Shown here piece by piece: positions 27,337 to 38,280 of a stretch of DNA of 64,000 bases (its first letter is position 1; the number at the start of each line of letters is the position of its first letter). The notes below the pieces were generated by a model, which was not told where the DNA came from, searched no databases, and worked only from the letters and a program-made list of their open reading frames with translations. Both the position numbers and the translations under genes were made by a program. This DNA is from Pirellula sp. SH-Sr6A (lineage in GTDB: Bacteria > Planctomycetota > Planctomycetia > Pirellulales > Pirellulaceae). The stretch is from positions 6,119,988 to 6,183,987 of the forward strand of contig NZ_CP011272.1 in assembly GCF_001610875.1 (NCBI RefSeq), in the 5' to 3' direction.

Positions 27337-28397
27337 TGATAGACGAATTCAAGTCCCTCATACTCTCGCTGCATAGGTGGATAGAAGAAAACGATCTTGA
27401 ATGCAAAGTCATAGAGCTTTCGAATGAAATAATTGAGGTCGGAAAGATCGATGGGGCGAGCGTACGCATTAAGGAAATAATCGAAGAGTACCTCAACACG
27501 GTTGGTGGATTTGCGTATCACGATCTCACCCATCGCGGGCAAGAACTTTTCTATCGTTTAGGTTATCATCCGTTTGCCGGACCCTCAGCCTACCACGAGC
27601 TTTCGGAGATACTACTTGATGCAAATCTTGTTTTCGGAGAGATCAAGATAATAGCGGGAATGTATATAGAGTCTTGTCGCTCGTTTGTTCAGGAAATTCG
27701 AGATGTAAGAAATATCGTTTCCTCCGTACAAACGACGAGAGAGCAAATCTTGCAAGGCGGTAGGGCCGTTCTCCTGGTATCGTTCACACATGGCAGGTCG
27801 CTAGGTTTACCGGACGCTCTTCAGGCATGGAGGGAATCTTGTTCCTTGCTTGTGAGGGATTTCGTTTCTTTGCACGGGAAGCGAGCTGAATCCCTGCAAT
27901 TTGCGTTCGTTCCAAACTCGAAGCCTGTAGCACTTGAGATTTCCATTTGTCCCGAAGTCGCAGTGTCGATTGCTGAGGCGGTGCTGTGTGTGGTGACGAA
28001 AGTCAGGGGGCATATGACGGTGCGCAAGCAGATCAAGAGGAGGCTCTCGGTCGAGCACGCGAGGAGGATGGGGTGCCAAGGACAAGTCCAGCAAGTCTTC
28101 GACGACGAAGTCAACGCGCTTTCGAGAAATACTGTACGAGCTTTTGTGGATCGAACATTGCTCGCGATAGGTGGAAATAGGGATAAGTCGATTGTGAAGG
28201 CGATCGAATCGCGTATCGAAGAGTTGTTTGCCTTCATTCACGGTGGTGGCGCGGTGGATGTAATATTTGGAATGGACCAAGTACCGGGAGACATCCGAGT
28301 GAGAAACGTGTTGCGCCGGATGCGTTTAATGCAGCGAAGATTGAATGTGCTTCGGTCCTTGGGGAACAAGTACCATCCTGAATCATTGGAAACATAA
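27336..28397 (+). CDS. Conserved hypothetical protein, second gene of the cassette
   Basis: About 353 residues, soluble and mostly helical, without a recognised domain. Distinct patches are GFAYHDLTHRGQELFYRLGY and FVRNV-like charged helices towards the end (VRNVLRRMRLMQRRLNVLRS). The ATG at 27336 overlaps the upstream TGA and follows GGAGGGA at 27321-27327, a strong site. G+C and codon use look slightly lower than in the neighbours, which may indicate transfer. It probably works with the membrane-anchored product of 26578. Confidence 0.6.
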   Translation: MIDEFKSLILSLHRWIEENDLECKVIELSNEIIEVGKIDGASVRIKEIIEEYLNTVGGFAYHDLTHRGQELFYRLGYHPFAGPSAYHELSEILLDANLVFGEIKIIAGMYIESCRSFVQEIRDVRNIVSSVQTTREQILQGGRAVLLVSFTHGRSLGLPDALQAWRESCSLLVRDFVSLHGKRAESLQFAFVPNSKPVALEISICPEVAVSIAEAVLCVVTKVRGHMTVRKQIKRRLSVEHARRMGCQGQVQQVFDDEVNALSRNTVRAFVDRTLLAIGGNRDKSIVKAIESRIEELFAFIHGGGAVDVIFGMDQVPGDIRVRNVLRRMRLMQRRLNVLRSLGNKYHPESLET

Positions 28398-28540
28398 TCC
28401 AACGCGAGAATGACGATCAATTAGATTCACTCTCCAAGGCTTGGTTCTGACCCAATGGTAAGACTTCAAGGTAGAGAGTGGATCGGTGAGCGATTGTCGC
28501 GGCGGAGCATTATTAAGATTGTGTTTGGAGGAGTCAGAGA

Positions 28541-28657
28541 TGACGATTTGGGGAAAGATATTTGGAAGATGCCTTCAATCTACGGGGTGCATATCGAGAC
28601 TTGCTTCCGCAAAGGGGGTACCCAATAACGCGAAGGTCTTTGCACAGCCAGGGTAGT
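28541..28657 (+). pseudogene. Truncated start of a third cassette gene
   Basis: A GGAGGAG lies just before ATG 28541, which opens MTIWGKIFGRCLQSTGC and stops after 38 codons at 28657. From about 28575 the frame runs antisense over the end of the decayed acetylesterase. A good ribosome site with an abruptly broken product suggests the 5' end of a gene whose remainder was replaced by the neighbouring remnant. Chance is possible. Confidence 0.3.
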
Positions 28658-29384
28658 GGTAACCAGCGTTCGAGGCTCCGCGTTTCCATAAAGCGACTTC
28701 CTCTGACGAAATGAGTTCGTCTTCAAAACTCGGTAGATACTCCCTCTTATGTGCATCCGTCATGCGGTCGTCGGCATTGGGGTGATCTTTGTGTTTTGAT
28801 TCAAGAGAGTATCGCATTTGATTGATGCGGTCACGCATGTCGCCGATCTCTCCGAGCTCGTCCGACCAAAAGGGGCTGTATGTACCGCGACGACTTTGAC
28901 TTGGAATTCTCGCATTTCAGCGGGTGCTGCCATCGCTTTTCGGAAAGCGACCACATCGGGCGACCGGTCTTTGAGACCACCGAACCCCATGACACCAATC
29001 ACGAATGGTAGCTTTGGGAAGAGAGATTCTTGCGTGCATCGTGGATCAAGTTGGCGAGCCATTCCGAGTACAGGGCGAATCGATCCGGATTTCCGTGGCC
29101 CGGATAGACGTGTCCATCTACTTTGTCGGTAAAGCCTTGAATCCAAATAAAATCGCCCTTCTCATAGCCTCAAGCTGGATCGTAATCGGGATGGGCACTG
29201 GGAATGAACATTTTTTTATGCGGTAGATTCTTCCTTCGATGCGTGGAAAGGCCTGCTGGTATCGGGCGTCTTCGGTCGACTGACGCGTCAGGTCCGTGAT
29301 CGCCTCCAAGGATCTTTCCAACGCAATGAGGTCAAGTTGCTGAGTAGCCCAAGTCGCTGAGTATGGCGAAATGGTGTCGGACAC
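28575..29384 (-). pseudogene. Sialate O-acetylesterase-like gene, multiply frameshifted 3' part
   Basis: The minus strand carries a carbohydrate esterase (SASA/DUF303-like) C-terminal half split over several frames. In order: LDLIALERSLEAITDL; then GDFIWIQGFTDKVDGHVYPG and FALYSEWLANLIHDARKNL; then PFVIGVMGFGGLKDRSPDVV and AFRKAMAAPAEMREFQVKVV; then INQMRYSLESKHKDHPNADD and GYHYPGCAKTFALLG. At least three frame changes are needed. Intact relatives are secreted enzymes that deacetylate sugars and are abundant in planctomycetes. The 5' half with the catalytic Ser is missing. Confidence 0.7.
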
Positions 29385-29498
29385 ACGTGGAGCTGACTTT
29401 CATCTCGAAGTTTGCCGAAGCGGGAGCAACCAAGTAGTTTGACATCGCACTAGCATCAGTGTCTTTGTGGAAATCTACGTCGCGTGAGAAGGGCGATC

Positions 29499-30119
29499 TC
29501 AACGTTCCGTCGCGCCTTTTCCCGCGAGAATCTTCTCTCTGTATTTCGCAATGCGCGAAATGCGCGTTTCGGGTTTCTTTGCGGAATTCAAGTTGATCAA
29601 GTAACTGCGTTGGCGTCCGGCGGTCAATCGGTAGAAGGCATCTGCTAGCTCGGGATCAGCGCCAAGAGCCTCTATGAAATCGTCTGGAAGTTGTAGCTCA
29701 GTTTTCAGCTTTGTGGGCTTAATGTTCAGGTCGGCGTAGACAATCGCCTCTGCTAAATATTCCTCTATGACAGGCTTCTTCTCGAGGACTTGGTTGTTGT
29801 CCGTAAAACGGATCATGTCGGGGTACTGGGTGTTCGGCCCCTGTTTTTCTAGCAGCCCTTTGGGGTCTTTCATCAAAGCAGCATTGAAAAAACTCAGCCG
29901 GAAGTCATTCCGAAGAGCCCCAATGATGACAATATTGCGACCGCTGTGCATGTAGCAAGGGTGTCCCCATTTGACCGTCTCCGTCAGATTCAGACTGAGG
30001 CAGATTTGTCTGAGCTGTTCAAGGCCTGGGCTCCAGCGTTGTGTGGAACAATCCAAAGTCGCAAATCGGTTGCAGCGTCCGCATCCCTTGGAAAAGTAAT
30101 CTTCGATTTCAGTTATCAT
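29499..30119 (-). CDS. YdeI/OmpD-associated-like protein with DUF1801 domain
   Basis: About 206 residues. An N-terminal DUF1801-like domain (SPGLEQLRQICLSLNLTETV, KWGHPCYMHSGRNIVIIG, FRLSFFNAALMKDP) is followed by the YdeI/OmdA-type C-terminal part (LPDDFIEALGADPELADAFY, RLTAGRQRSYLINLNSAKKP, ETRISRIAKYREKILAGKG). Family members are small cytoplasmic proteins linked loosely to stress and peptide resistance. ATG 30119 (MITEIEDYFSKGC) is chosen; the frame is open to 30200 but the added residues are not family-like. Confidence 0.8.
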   Translation of the reverse strand: MITEIEDYFSKGCGRCNRFATLDCSTQRWSPGLEQLRQICLSLNLTETVKWGHPCYMHSGRNIVIIGALRNDFRLSFFNAALMKDPKGLLEKQGPNTQYPDMIRFTDNNQVLEKKPVIEEYLAEAIVYADLNIKPTKLKTELQLPDDFIEALGADPELADAFYRLTAGRQRSYLINLNSAKKPETRISRIAKYREKILAGKGATER

Positions 30120-30233
30120 GCTCGCGCAAACGATCTCCATAACGGAACCAATAGAATCAACTTCTCGGATAGTGGATCGTCGATCTGTCGGTAGTTGCAT
30201 ATCGCCCCATGCACCTGACGGTGTTCCATGCGG

Positions 30234-31139
30234 TTATTTCTCGTAAACTTGACGTCGATTATCCCCTTGCTCCTTCACCTTATCGCGAATTTCTTGTTTG
30301 GCTTTTTTTACTCGTTCCGGCCAAACGAACGTTGGTGCTGTAGACGGATCGTATCCAGACATGTGACCAGTCAAACGAACGAGTGGCTTGGTATAGCTTA
30401 GTTCTTCGTCACCCAGAACTTCGCGACATATAGCGGCGAGGCATGGATCGTACTCGATTAACTCCGCTCGTGTGTTCACATGGTTGTGATCGTGATCTGG
30501 CTCGCGATTGTCGTTGAACCATGATTGAATGCCTTCTGCAAAATACTCCATGTGGTTTACGGATGCATATTTGCCCTTCCACAAGCCTTCGTTCATAGCT
30601 TTTTTGTAGCATGCCTCGAGGCGGCTATCGAAGGTTGGATCAACGCGTATTAAGCCGCGTAAGTGCATGTTATGGGCAAATTCGTGAATCAAGAGATTTT
30701 CGCTCGAGTAGGGATCACCAGGGAACGCCAGCAGGTTCTCTTCTCCACAGGAGCAGATCGCGTCGGTTTGGGATCCGCCCAATCCTCGAGCGCGTGCATC
30801 CCAGAAATCCTTCGGAGTCATAGTTCGTTGCTCCGGCAAATCGGTCGTAAATTCACTGTGAGCCATAACGACCAGCCTCGAACCGCCTTCTATCAAGGCC
30901 TTACGAACGTCCGGTCGCGTACGCAACATCATGTTGACGAGGTAAGCAGCTTCCTTTAAGGCATAGTCATTGACCTTTTCGGAAGAGACGATGGGATAGC
31001 CCTCCGCATTGACGTACTTGGTGTAAAAAGGATCGAGCCCCAGTTCCTTGGGAGGCGGTGTTACTTCCTGGGCCATGGCACAAGGTGGCATGGAGCTCAA
31101 GACGAGCAGGATCAAGGCACATTGGGAAATTCGTGTCAT
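30234..31139 (-). CDS. Secreted zinc peptidase-like protein (HEFAH)
   Basis: About 301 residues. A signal peptide (RISQCALILLVLSSMPPCAM, cut after AMAQ) leads to a domain with the zinc motif HEFAHNMHLRG (HExxH) at about residue 155. A downstream NHMEYFAEGIQSWF offers a Glu as third ligand, as in gluzincin-type peptidases. The preceding GGSRLVVMAHSEFTTDLPEQ and AICSCGEENLLAFPGDPY fit an exported peptidase. The substrate is unknown. ATG 31139 (MTRISQC) gives a normal signal peptide; a longer start to 31178 is less likely. Confidence 0.7.
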   Translation of the reverse strand: MTRISQCALILLVLSSMPPCAMAQEVTPPPKELGLDPFYTKYVNAEGYPIVSSEKVNDYALKEAAYLVNMMLRTRPDVRKALIEGGSRLVVMAHSEFTTDLPEQRTMTPKDFWDARARGLGGSQTDAICSCGEENLLAFPGDPYSSENLLIHEFAHNMHLRGLIRVDPTFDSRLEACYKKAMNEGLWKGKYASVNHMEYFAEGIQSWFNDNREPDHDHNHVNTRAELIEYDPCLAAICREVLGDEELSYTKPLVRLTGHMSGYDPSTAPTFVWPERVKKAKQEIRDKVKEQGDNRRQVYEK

Positions 31140-33182
<2,043 letters not shown>

Positions 33183-33183
<1 letters not shown>

Positions 33184-34050
33184 TCGATAAATGGCTCCAC
33201 AGCGTTACCGGTGCGCAGAGAAGAACTGCTGTTCCAATGAAAATCGCGATAATACGCACCCACCTAATCGCGATAGCGCGATCGCGATAGTACGCACCCA
33301 CCTAATGGGGGGGAGGTTTCTCGCAAAGGCGCCAAGACGCAACGAAACGCGATCACCAAATCCGAGGCACCCACTCATCAAATAGTAGGCACCCACCTTA
33401 TGTCGTTGCCAGTTGCCAGTCATTCCCGATCATTCCCAATAGCAGGCACCCACCTTTTGGGGGGAGGCTTCTCGCAAAGGCGCCAAGACGCAATGAAACG
33501 CGATCACCAAATCCGAGGCACCCACTCATCAAATAGTAGGCACCCACCTTTTGTCTGTCGATAAATGGCTCCACAGCGTTACCGGTGCGCAGAGAAGAAC
33601 TGCTGTTCCAATGAAAATCGCGATAGTACGCACCCACCTAATCGCGATAGCGCGGTAGTACGCACCCACCTAATGGGGGGGAGGTTTCTCGCAAAGGCGC
33701 CAAGACGCAACGAAACGCGATCACCAAATCCGAGGCACCCACTCATCAAATAGTAGGCACCCACCTTTTGTCTTCTCCGATTTCCCAATAGCAGGCACCC
33801 ACCTATTCAAATCATTCCCGATAGTAGGCACCCACCTTATGTCGTTGCCAGTTGCCAGTCATTCCCGATCATTCCCGATAGCAGGCACCCACCTTTTGGG
33901 GGGAGGCTTCTCGCAAAGGCGCCAAGACGCAATGAAACGCGATCACCAAATCCGAGGCACCCACTCATCAAATAGTAGGCACCCACCTTTTGTCTTCTCC
34001 AATAGAAGGCACGCATCTTTTGGAGAGCACCTCAATAGAGGGCACCCATC
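33183..34050 (+). repeat. GGCACCCACC repeat array, left block with a 370-440 bp tandem duplication
   Basis: The core GGCACCCACC or CGCACCCACC occurs about 17 times in one orientation. It is usually preceded by ATAG(T/C)A and followed by TTTTG or TAATC/TAATGGGG. Spacers are shared modules: TCTCGCAAAGGCGCCAAGAC at 33320, 33471, 33688 and 33911, and CGATCACCAAATCCG before a variant CACCCACTC. The segment 33183-33555 is repeated, with small insertions and deletions, at 33557-33995. The last units near 34007 and 34040 are degenerate. No conserved protein can be read through it. Confidence 0.85.
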
Positions 34051-34309
34051 TTTTGAATGGAGAGAGGACGGGGGGAGCATGGGCTTTGAAATGGAAGTGG
34101 GGGCGGGATTGGCCTGGGGGGCTGGAATTCGGAGGGATTGGGCTCGGATGGGCGCAGCGGCGAACCGGCCCCGAAGATGAAGGAGGGTGATGGGTGGGAG
34201 ACTGAAGAGCGAGTGTTCTGGCTCAGGCTCCAAGGTGGGGAACCGGAGCTAGCGGAGCCACTTGCTCCTGGCTCCTTGCTACTGGCCAGTTGTCGCGAAT
34301 CGCTCCCCG

Positions 34310-35482
34310 CTAGGCGAAGCAAGCGGCAGCTTGGCGCTGGCCGCGACTCCAGCGCTTGTGGGTCCGCTCCGCGTCGGCGATCATCGCCTTGGGATTCCCA
34401 CTACAACGGCTTGTCCCAAAGTACTTGGTGTAGTTCCACACCAAGTCGCACCACATGCTCGGTTCCACTCCCAAGCCGGTAAACAAGGGCTCTAAGGATT
34501 CAGGAACCGGACACACGCTCCCTGGCGGATGATCCTGCTGCTTAGCTGTCCATTGCAACAACTTCACATAGTCCTCCAGGTTCATCGTCAAGAACCCTCG
34601 GTTGCTGGCGCGCAGACCATTGGTGCTGGCCTGCGGATCAAACGCGTCCACTTCGGGGTCGAGCGTCAAAGGGGCCAACCAGGCGTCTCGGGGGACCAGT
34701 GGACGGGGGCCAGTCTGCTTACGAGCCTTCTTCTGCTCCTCGAGCGTCATCTTGGTCCTCCTCGCGATCGATTCCTCCCGGGACAAGGGAATACGATCCA
34801 GAGCCGAGGATTCGATCATCGCTCCCTTGGCAGCCTCGATTCGATCGAACACCGACGTGTGCATCGAGAGTTCGATTGTTGCGGCCAGGTTCGCGCGCAA
34901 GACATTGAGATCCACATACATGGCGCAGGCCAGCAAACCCGCTTCATCGAGTAGCCGCTTCGCTTTGAATCGGCCATCCCAGAAGCAGCCACTGCATTCA
35001 TCTTCTGCATTGGCTCGCCTGGCGATGACTTCTGCGAGAGAACGCATGAACCAAGAGATATCGGAGAGTCGGCTGCGATACTCTTGGATCTTCTCGGGAT
35101 TGGCTACAGCGCTTCGGACATCCTCCTCGTTGGGCTCTGCCAAGACATCGAGGATTCGGGTGCCTGGAAAGAGTCTTAGCCAGCGGGTGGCGACTTCTAC
35201 GTCGGACCAAGTCTTCACGACATCGGGGCGATTGCGGAGGATGACATGGAGGTGATTGGATAGGACGGCATATTGGAGAACGTCGATACCGAAGACAGAG
35301 GCCAGGGACTCCAGGCGCTGGCGAATCCATTCTCTGCGGTGGGTGTAGTCTTTCTGGGTGAGCTCATCGATGCCTGTGAGGAAGGCGCGACGGACACAGC
35401 GATGGTAGCAATGAACAAGGCAGATTTCGTCGCTGACGAACTGCTCACAGCGGAGCGTGCTGGACATGGTGGATCTCTCCAA
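34310..35482 (-). CDS. REP-associated-type HUH (Y1) transposase, RAYT-like
   Basis: 390 residues. The HUH signature is NHLHVILRNRPD (about residue 76), in the family setting VLQYAVLSNHLHVIL. The likely nucleophile Tyr is in AMYVDLNVLRANLA (about residue 190), equivalent to the YxxLNPvRA motif of REP-associated tyrosine transposases. Other features are RWLRLFPGTRI and CSGCFWDGRFKAKRLLDEA. Residues after about 220 are a long extra domain absent from small IS200 TnpA proteins. Such proteins nick and join single-stranded DNA next to hairpin ends. It sits inside the GGCACCCACC array, flanked on both sides by repeats, with no neighbour gene; this suggests it mobilises or once mobilised the repeats. 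Confidence 0.8.
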   Translation of the reverse strand: MERSTMSSTLRCEQFVSDEICLVHCYHRCVRRAFLTGIDELTQKDYTHRREWIRQRLESLASVFGIDVLQYAVLSNHLHVILRNRPDVVKTWSDVEVATRWLRLFPGTRILDVLAEPNEEDVRSAVANPEKIQEYRSRLSDISWFMRSLAEVIARRANAEDECSGCFWDGRFKAKRLLDEAGLLACAMYVDLNVLRANLAATIELSMHTSVFDRIEAAKGAMIESSALDRIPLSREESIARRTKMTLEEQKKARKQTGPRPLVPRDAWLAPLTLDPEVDAFDPQASTNGLRASNRGFLTMNLEDYVKLLQWTAKQQDHPPGSVCPVPESLEPLFTGLGVEPSMWCDLVWNYTKYFGTSRCSGNPKAMIADAERTHKRWSRGQRQAAACFA

Positions 35483-35559
35483 GAAGTTCGGGGCGTAGAT
35501 CCCATCACCTTATGGGATTGAAGGAAGGGATGCAACCAAATAGGTGAACTTTTTGGAGA

Positions 35560-36056
35560 GGGGGAAATAAGAGGCACCCACCTAATGGGGGAAATAAGGG
35601 GGAAATAAGAGGCATCCACCTTTTGAGGGGGGAGTTGAATAGGAGGCACTCGTAATTTTTGAGGCAACTGTCTTTGTGTGTTCTAGCTGACGAGTCGTCC
35701 CGGAAAAGCGAAAAGAACAGCCGCACTTATCCACGCAAGAAACGCATGCGTCAAAAAGGGAATAGAAGGCACCCACCTTTTGAGGGGGGAGTTGAATAGG
35801 AGGCACCCGTAATTTTTGAGGCAACTGTCTTTGTGTGTTCTAGCTGACGAGTCGTCCCGGAAAAGCGAAAAGAACAGCCGCACTTATCCACGCAAGAAAC
35901 GCATGCGTCAAAAAGGGAATAGGGGGCACCCACATTTTGATAGCAGGCACCCACCTTTTGGAGGGAGGTTTCGCGCGACGGCGCAAAGACGCAACGAAAC
36001 ATTCCCGATAGCAGGCACCCACCCATTTTCGGAAGGGCATAATAAGAGGCACCCAC
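35560..36056 (+). repeat. GGCACCCACC repeat array, middle block with 157-bp tandem unit
   Basis: Nine or ten units of the same core lie between the RAYT-like gene start and the IS4 element. A 157-bp unit (35611-35767) is repeated almost exactly at 35768-35924: both copies contain GGGGGGAGTTGAATAGGAGG, TTTTTGAGGCAACTGTC, GACGAGTCGTCCCGG and AAACGCATGCGTCAAAAAG. A variant of the GGCGC-AAGACGCAA spacer lies near 35975. The last unit, GAGGCACCCAC at 36046-36056, is the left copy of the IS4 target duplication. Confidence 0.85.
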
Positions 36057-36089
36057 GAATGGCACTGTAATCGATTTGCGTAAGTCGTT

Positions 36090-37520
36090 TCATTCAAATC
36101 GGTTATCGCCTTTATAGAGTCGCTTTTGGAGTTGTTTTCTGGGTTCGGTCATCAGCGCGTATTGGTCGCGGCGTCGCTTTACAACTCGCGGTTCAATCCG
36201 CCCCGGACGGTTGCCAACCTTACAGTTCGCAATCCGCTCGAGGAGAAATCTGGCGTAACGCTCAAGTTGCTTGCCGCGAAGATGAGCCGTCACCTCCTGC
36301 CAACTCGCTAGGATGTACTGGCTAGCACAGACGAAGCTGATCTCTCGCGGCCGCTTTCCAGAGAGCGAAGCGGCAGAGCAAATCGTTGTTCGAATCAAGT
36401 TGTAGGCAAGAAGCGTCGTCCATAACTCTCGCCTGACCATCTCGGGCGATAAGCATCTCACAAAGTTTAAATTCATAAACGTCTTGATAGAACGGATGTC
36501 AAGTTCTGCATTCCAACGAAAGCTAAACAGATCGGATATCTCCTCATAGCTAACACCCTGGTCACCCTTGTGCTCTAGCAATGTTGTCACAATGATAAAC
36601 GGGCCTGATTTACGGCCCGGAGCTTCGACCGTATATCGCAACTCCCGTAGTTCGATCACGAACGGTAAGGATTGGTACATCTCGTGGCTCATCCAGGCCG
36701 GACGAGCGGGACGATACCACTGAATCAAGTGATCTTGTTTACCCAATCGCTTTCCAGTTCGAAAATCTGTGTGTCCCTTCTTCCTGCGAAAACAAACATG
36801 AACGTTCAATTTCATGAACATCGCGATCAACCAGTAGTTACAAAAGAAGCGGTCAGCAATCACGATATCTCCCGCTGAAAAACCTTTGAGCAACCGACGC
36901 AGAAGACTGGTTTCGCCCGTTTCTTTTCCGCTGAAGGGACCGACCGTTGCATCAAGCAAACAACCTGTGGCCAACGACATCACAGCCAAGACACGAGCAA
37001 TAGGAAAACCAATCCCTGGCTTTTGGGCAGTATGCTGCGGATACTCTTTCTGGTTCTTTCGCGTATCGGGCATTTTGAAAGTAAATCCATCAATAAGCTT
37101 GGCATGCATAGACTTCCAGAGCCATTTGGACTCCACCTTGGCTTCCGCTTCAGAGGCAACACCAAGGCATAGTTCTTTCAAAGCGTCCTCGGGAAGCTTT
37201 GCTCTTGCGCGACAGTAGTTCCCCGTATCGGCCCCGGGTGCTGACTTCCCGTGAAGAGTAAAGAATGCCGTAATACGAGCGACGGCGGACTGGCAAGCGG
37301 CTTCTTTCCCATCACGCATAATTTGCGACATGAACGCCCACAAGACAATTGCGGTGGAATAGATCCCATTCATCGTGCAACCGTGCTTGCGAAAAACATT
37401 TCTGATGTGCTGCTCGCAAAGAATCGATGCAAACGGCAGTCCGGGTTGCAGCAGGAAAGCCTTGATGGAATCTCCAAAGCTGAAATTGGCTTGAGATCGC
37501 CTTGGTGGTATAGAGACCAA
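36090..37520 (-). CDS. IS4-family transposase
   Basis: Up to 476 residues. DDE-type features of the IS4 group are AKLIDGFTFKMPDTRKNQ with the first Asp, GDIVIADRFFCNYWLIAMF with the second Asp, and the C-terminal Y-(2)-R-(3)-E-(6)-K-like segment around FSFRWNAELDIRSIKTFMNL, where the Glu is the third acid. The reading frame starts with TTG 37520, and the N-terminal FSFGDSIKAFLLQPG is family-like, so a non-ATG start is likely. A strong terminator hairpin lies just upstream. Confidence 0.85.
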   Translation of the reverse strand: MVSIPPRRSQANFSFGDSIKAFLLQPGLPFASILCEQHIRNVFRKHGCTMNGIYSTAIVLWAFMSQIMRDGKEAACQSAVARITAFFTLHGKSAPGADTGNYCRARAKLPEDALKELCLGVASEAEAKVESKWLWKSMHAKLIDGFTFKMPDTRKNQKEYPQHTAQKPGIGFPIARVLAVMSLATGCLLDATVGPFSGKETGETSLLRRLLKGFSAGDIVIADRFFCNYWLIAMFMKLNVHVCFRRKKGHTDFRTGKRLGKQDHLIQWYRPARPAWMSHEMYQSLPFVIELRELRYTVEAPGRKSGPFIIVTTLLEHKGDQGVSYEEISDLFSFRWNAELDIRSIKTFMNLNFVRCLSPEMVRRELWTTLLAYNLIRTTICSAASLSGKRPREISFVCASQYILASWQEVTAHLRGKQLERYARFLLERIANCKVGNRPGRIEPRVVKRRRDQYALMTEPRKQLQKRLYKGDNRFE

Positions 37521-37527
37521 AACAAAA

Positions 37528-37567
37528 CCCTCCTTGGTTTATGTTTAGGCAACTTAACCAAGGAGGG
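37528..37567 (-). terminator. Terminator-like hairpin ahead of the IS4 transposase
   Basis: A 12-bp perfect stem CCCTCCTTGGTT/AACCAAGGAGGG with a 16-base loop. Read on the minus strand it is followed by TTTTGTTTT, the form of an intrinsic terminator. Its place between the IS end and the transposase start suggests it blocks outside transcription from entering the gene. Confidence 0.7.
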
Positions 37568-37698
37568 ACGATCAAAATCATAGCCAAGAAAATGGGTTCA
37601 TAGCCAGAACAATCTTCAAGGCGAGCGAGATTCTAAAGAAAATTCCCGCTCTGTCGCTAGGGGGAACTGCGCGATCATTGGAGATTACAGTGCCATTC

Positions 37699-38280
37699 GA
37701 GGCACCCACTTTTTTGTACCCACCTTTTTGTAAATCATCATCAGCGTTGGGTGGCGCCCACGTATTGAAAACTTGTTGAAACGGGAATAGGTTGCGCCCA
37801 AGTATTGAAAACTTGTTGATACCAGGGGGATTGGTGGCGCCCACTTATTGAAATTTTATCGAAGATCGCACGACGAGCATTGTCGGGCGATTCAAATGAT
37901 TTTGCGGTAATGCAGCGATAGGAGGAACCCACCTAATCGCGGTAGTACGCACCCACCAAATGGGGAGAGGGTAAATAAGAGGCACCCACCTTTTGGGGGG
38001 AGGTTTCTCGCGAAGGCGCCAAGACGCAAAAGGGGAGGGGTGGAGTTTGGGGGGCACCCATCTAACGTAGGAGGGGAAAGATTGCATGCAACGGGGGAAT
38101 AGGTGGCGCTGACGTATTGAAGTGGCGCCCGCGTATTGAAGTGGCGCCCACGTATTGAAAGCATTGAAAGCATTGAAAGCATTGAAAGCATTGAAAGCAT
38201 TGAAAGCATTGAAAGCATGGGAATTCGTGGCGCCCACGTATTGGAACCGTGGTGGCGCCCACGTATTGGAACCTTGCTCT
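37699..38280 (+). repeat. GGCACCCACC / GTGGCGCCCACGTATTG repeat array, right block
   Basis: Right of IS4 the array resumes with GAGGCACCCACTTTTT and changes to a second unit type, GTGGCGCCCACGTATTGAA, at about 37751, 37834, 38122, 38142, 38227 and 38252, with variants at 37791 and 38102. First-type units recur at about 37946, 37979 and 38052. A copy of the gdhA-downstream element lies at 37858-37920 and a copy of the GGCGCCAAGACGCAA spacer at about 38020. Confidence 0.85.
38161..38214 (+). repeat. Six tandem copies of GCATTGAAA
   Basis: Exactly six consecutive 9-mers GCATTGAAA, preceded by the related ATTGAAA end of a GTGGCGCCCACGTATTGAAA unit, from which the microsatellite probably grew. 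The 9-base period would keep any reading frame (Phe-Asn-Ala on the minus strand). Confidence 0.9.

Larger units (their letters stand above)
36057..37698 (-). mobile_element. IS4-family insertion sequence inside the repeat array
   Basis: Perfect 16-bp inverted repeats GAATGGCACTGTAATC bound the element (36057-36072 and 37683-37698). The 11-bp word GAGGCACCCAC flanks it directly on both sides (36046-36056 and 37699-37709), a normal IS4-type target duplication that here is a unit of the host repeat. One intact transposase gene fills it. The insertion split an older, continuous array. Confidence 0.9.
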
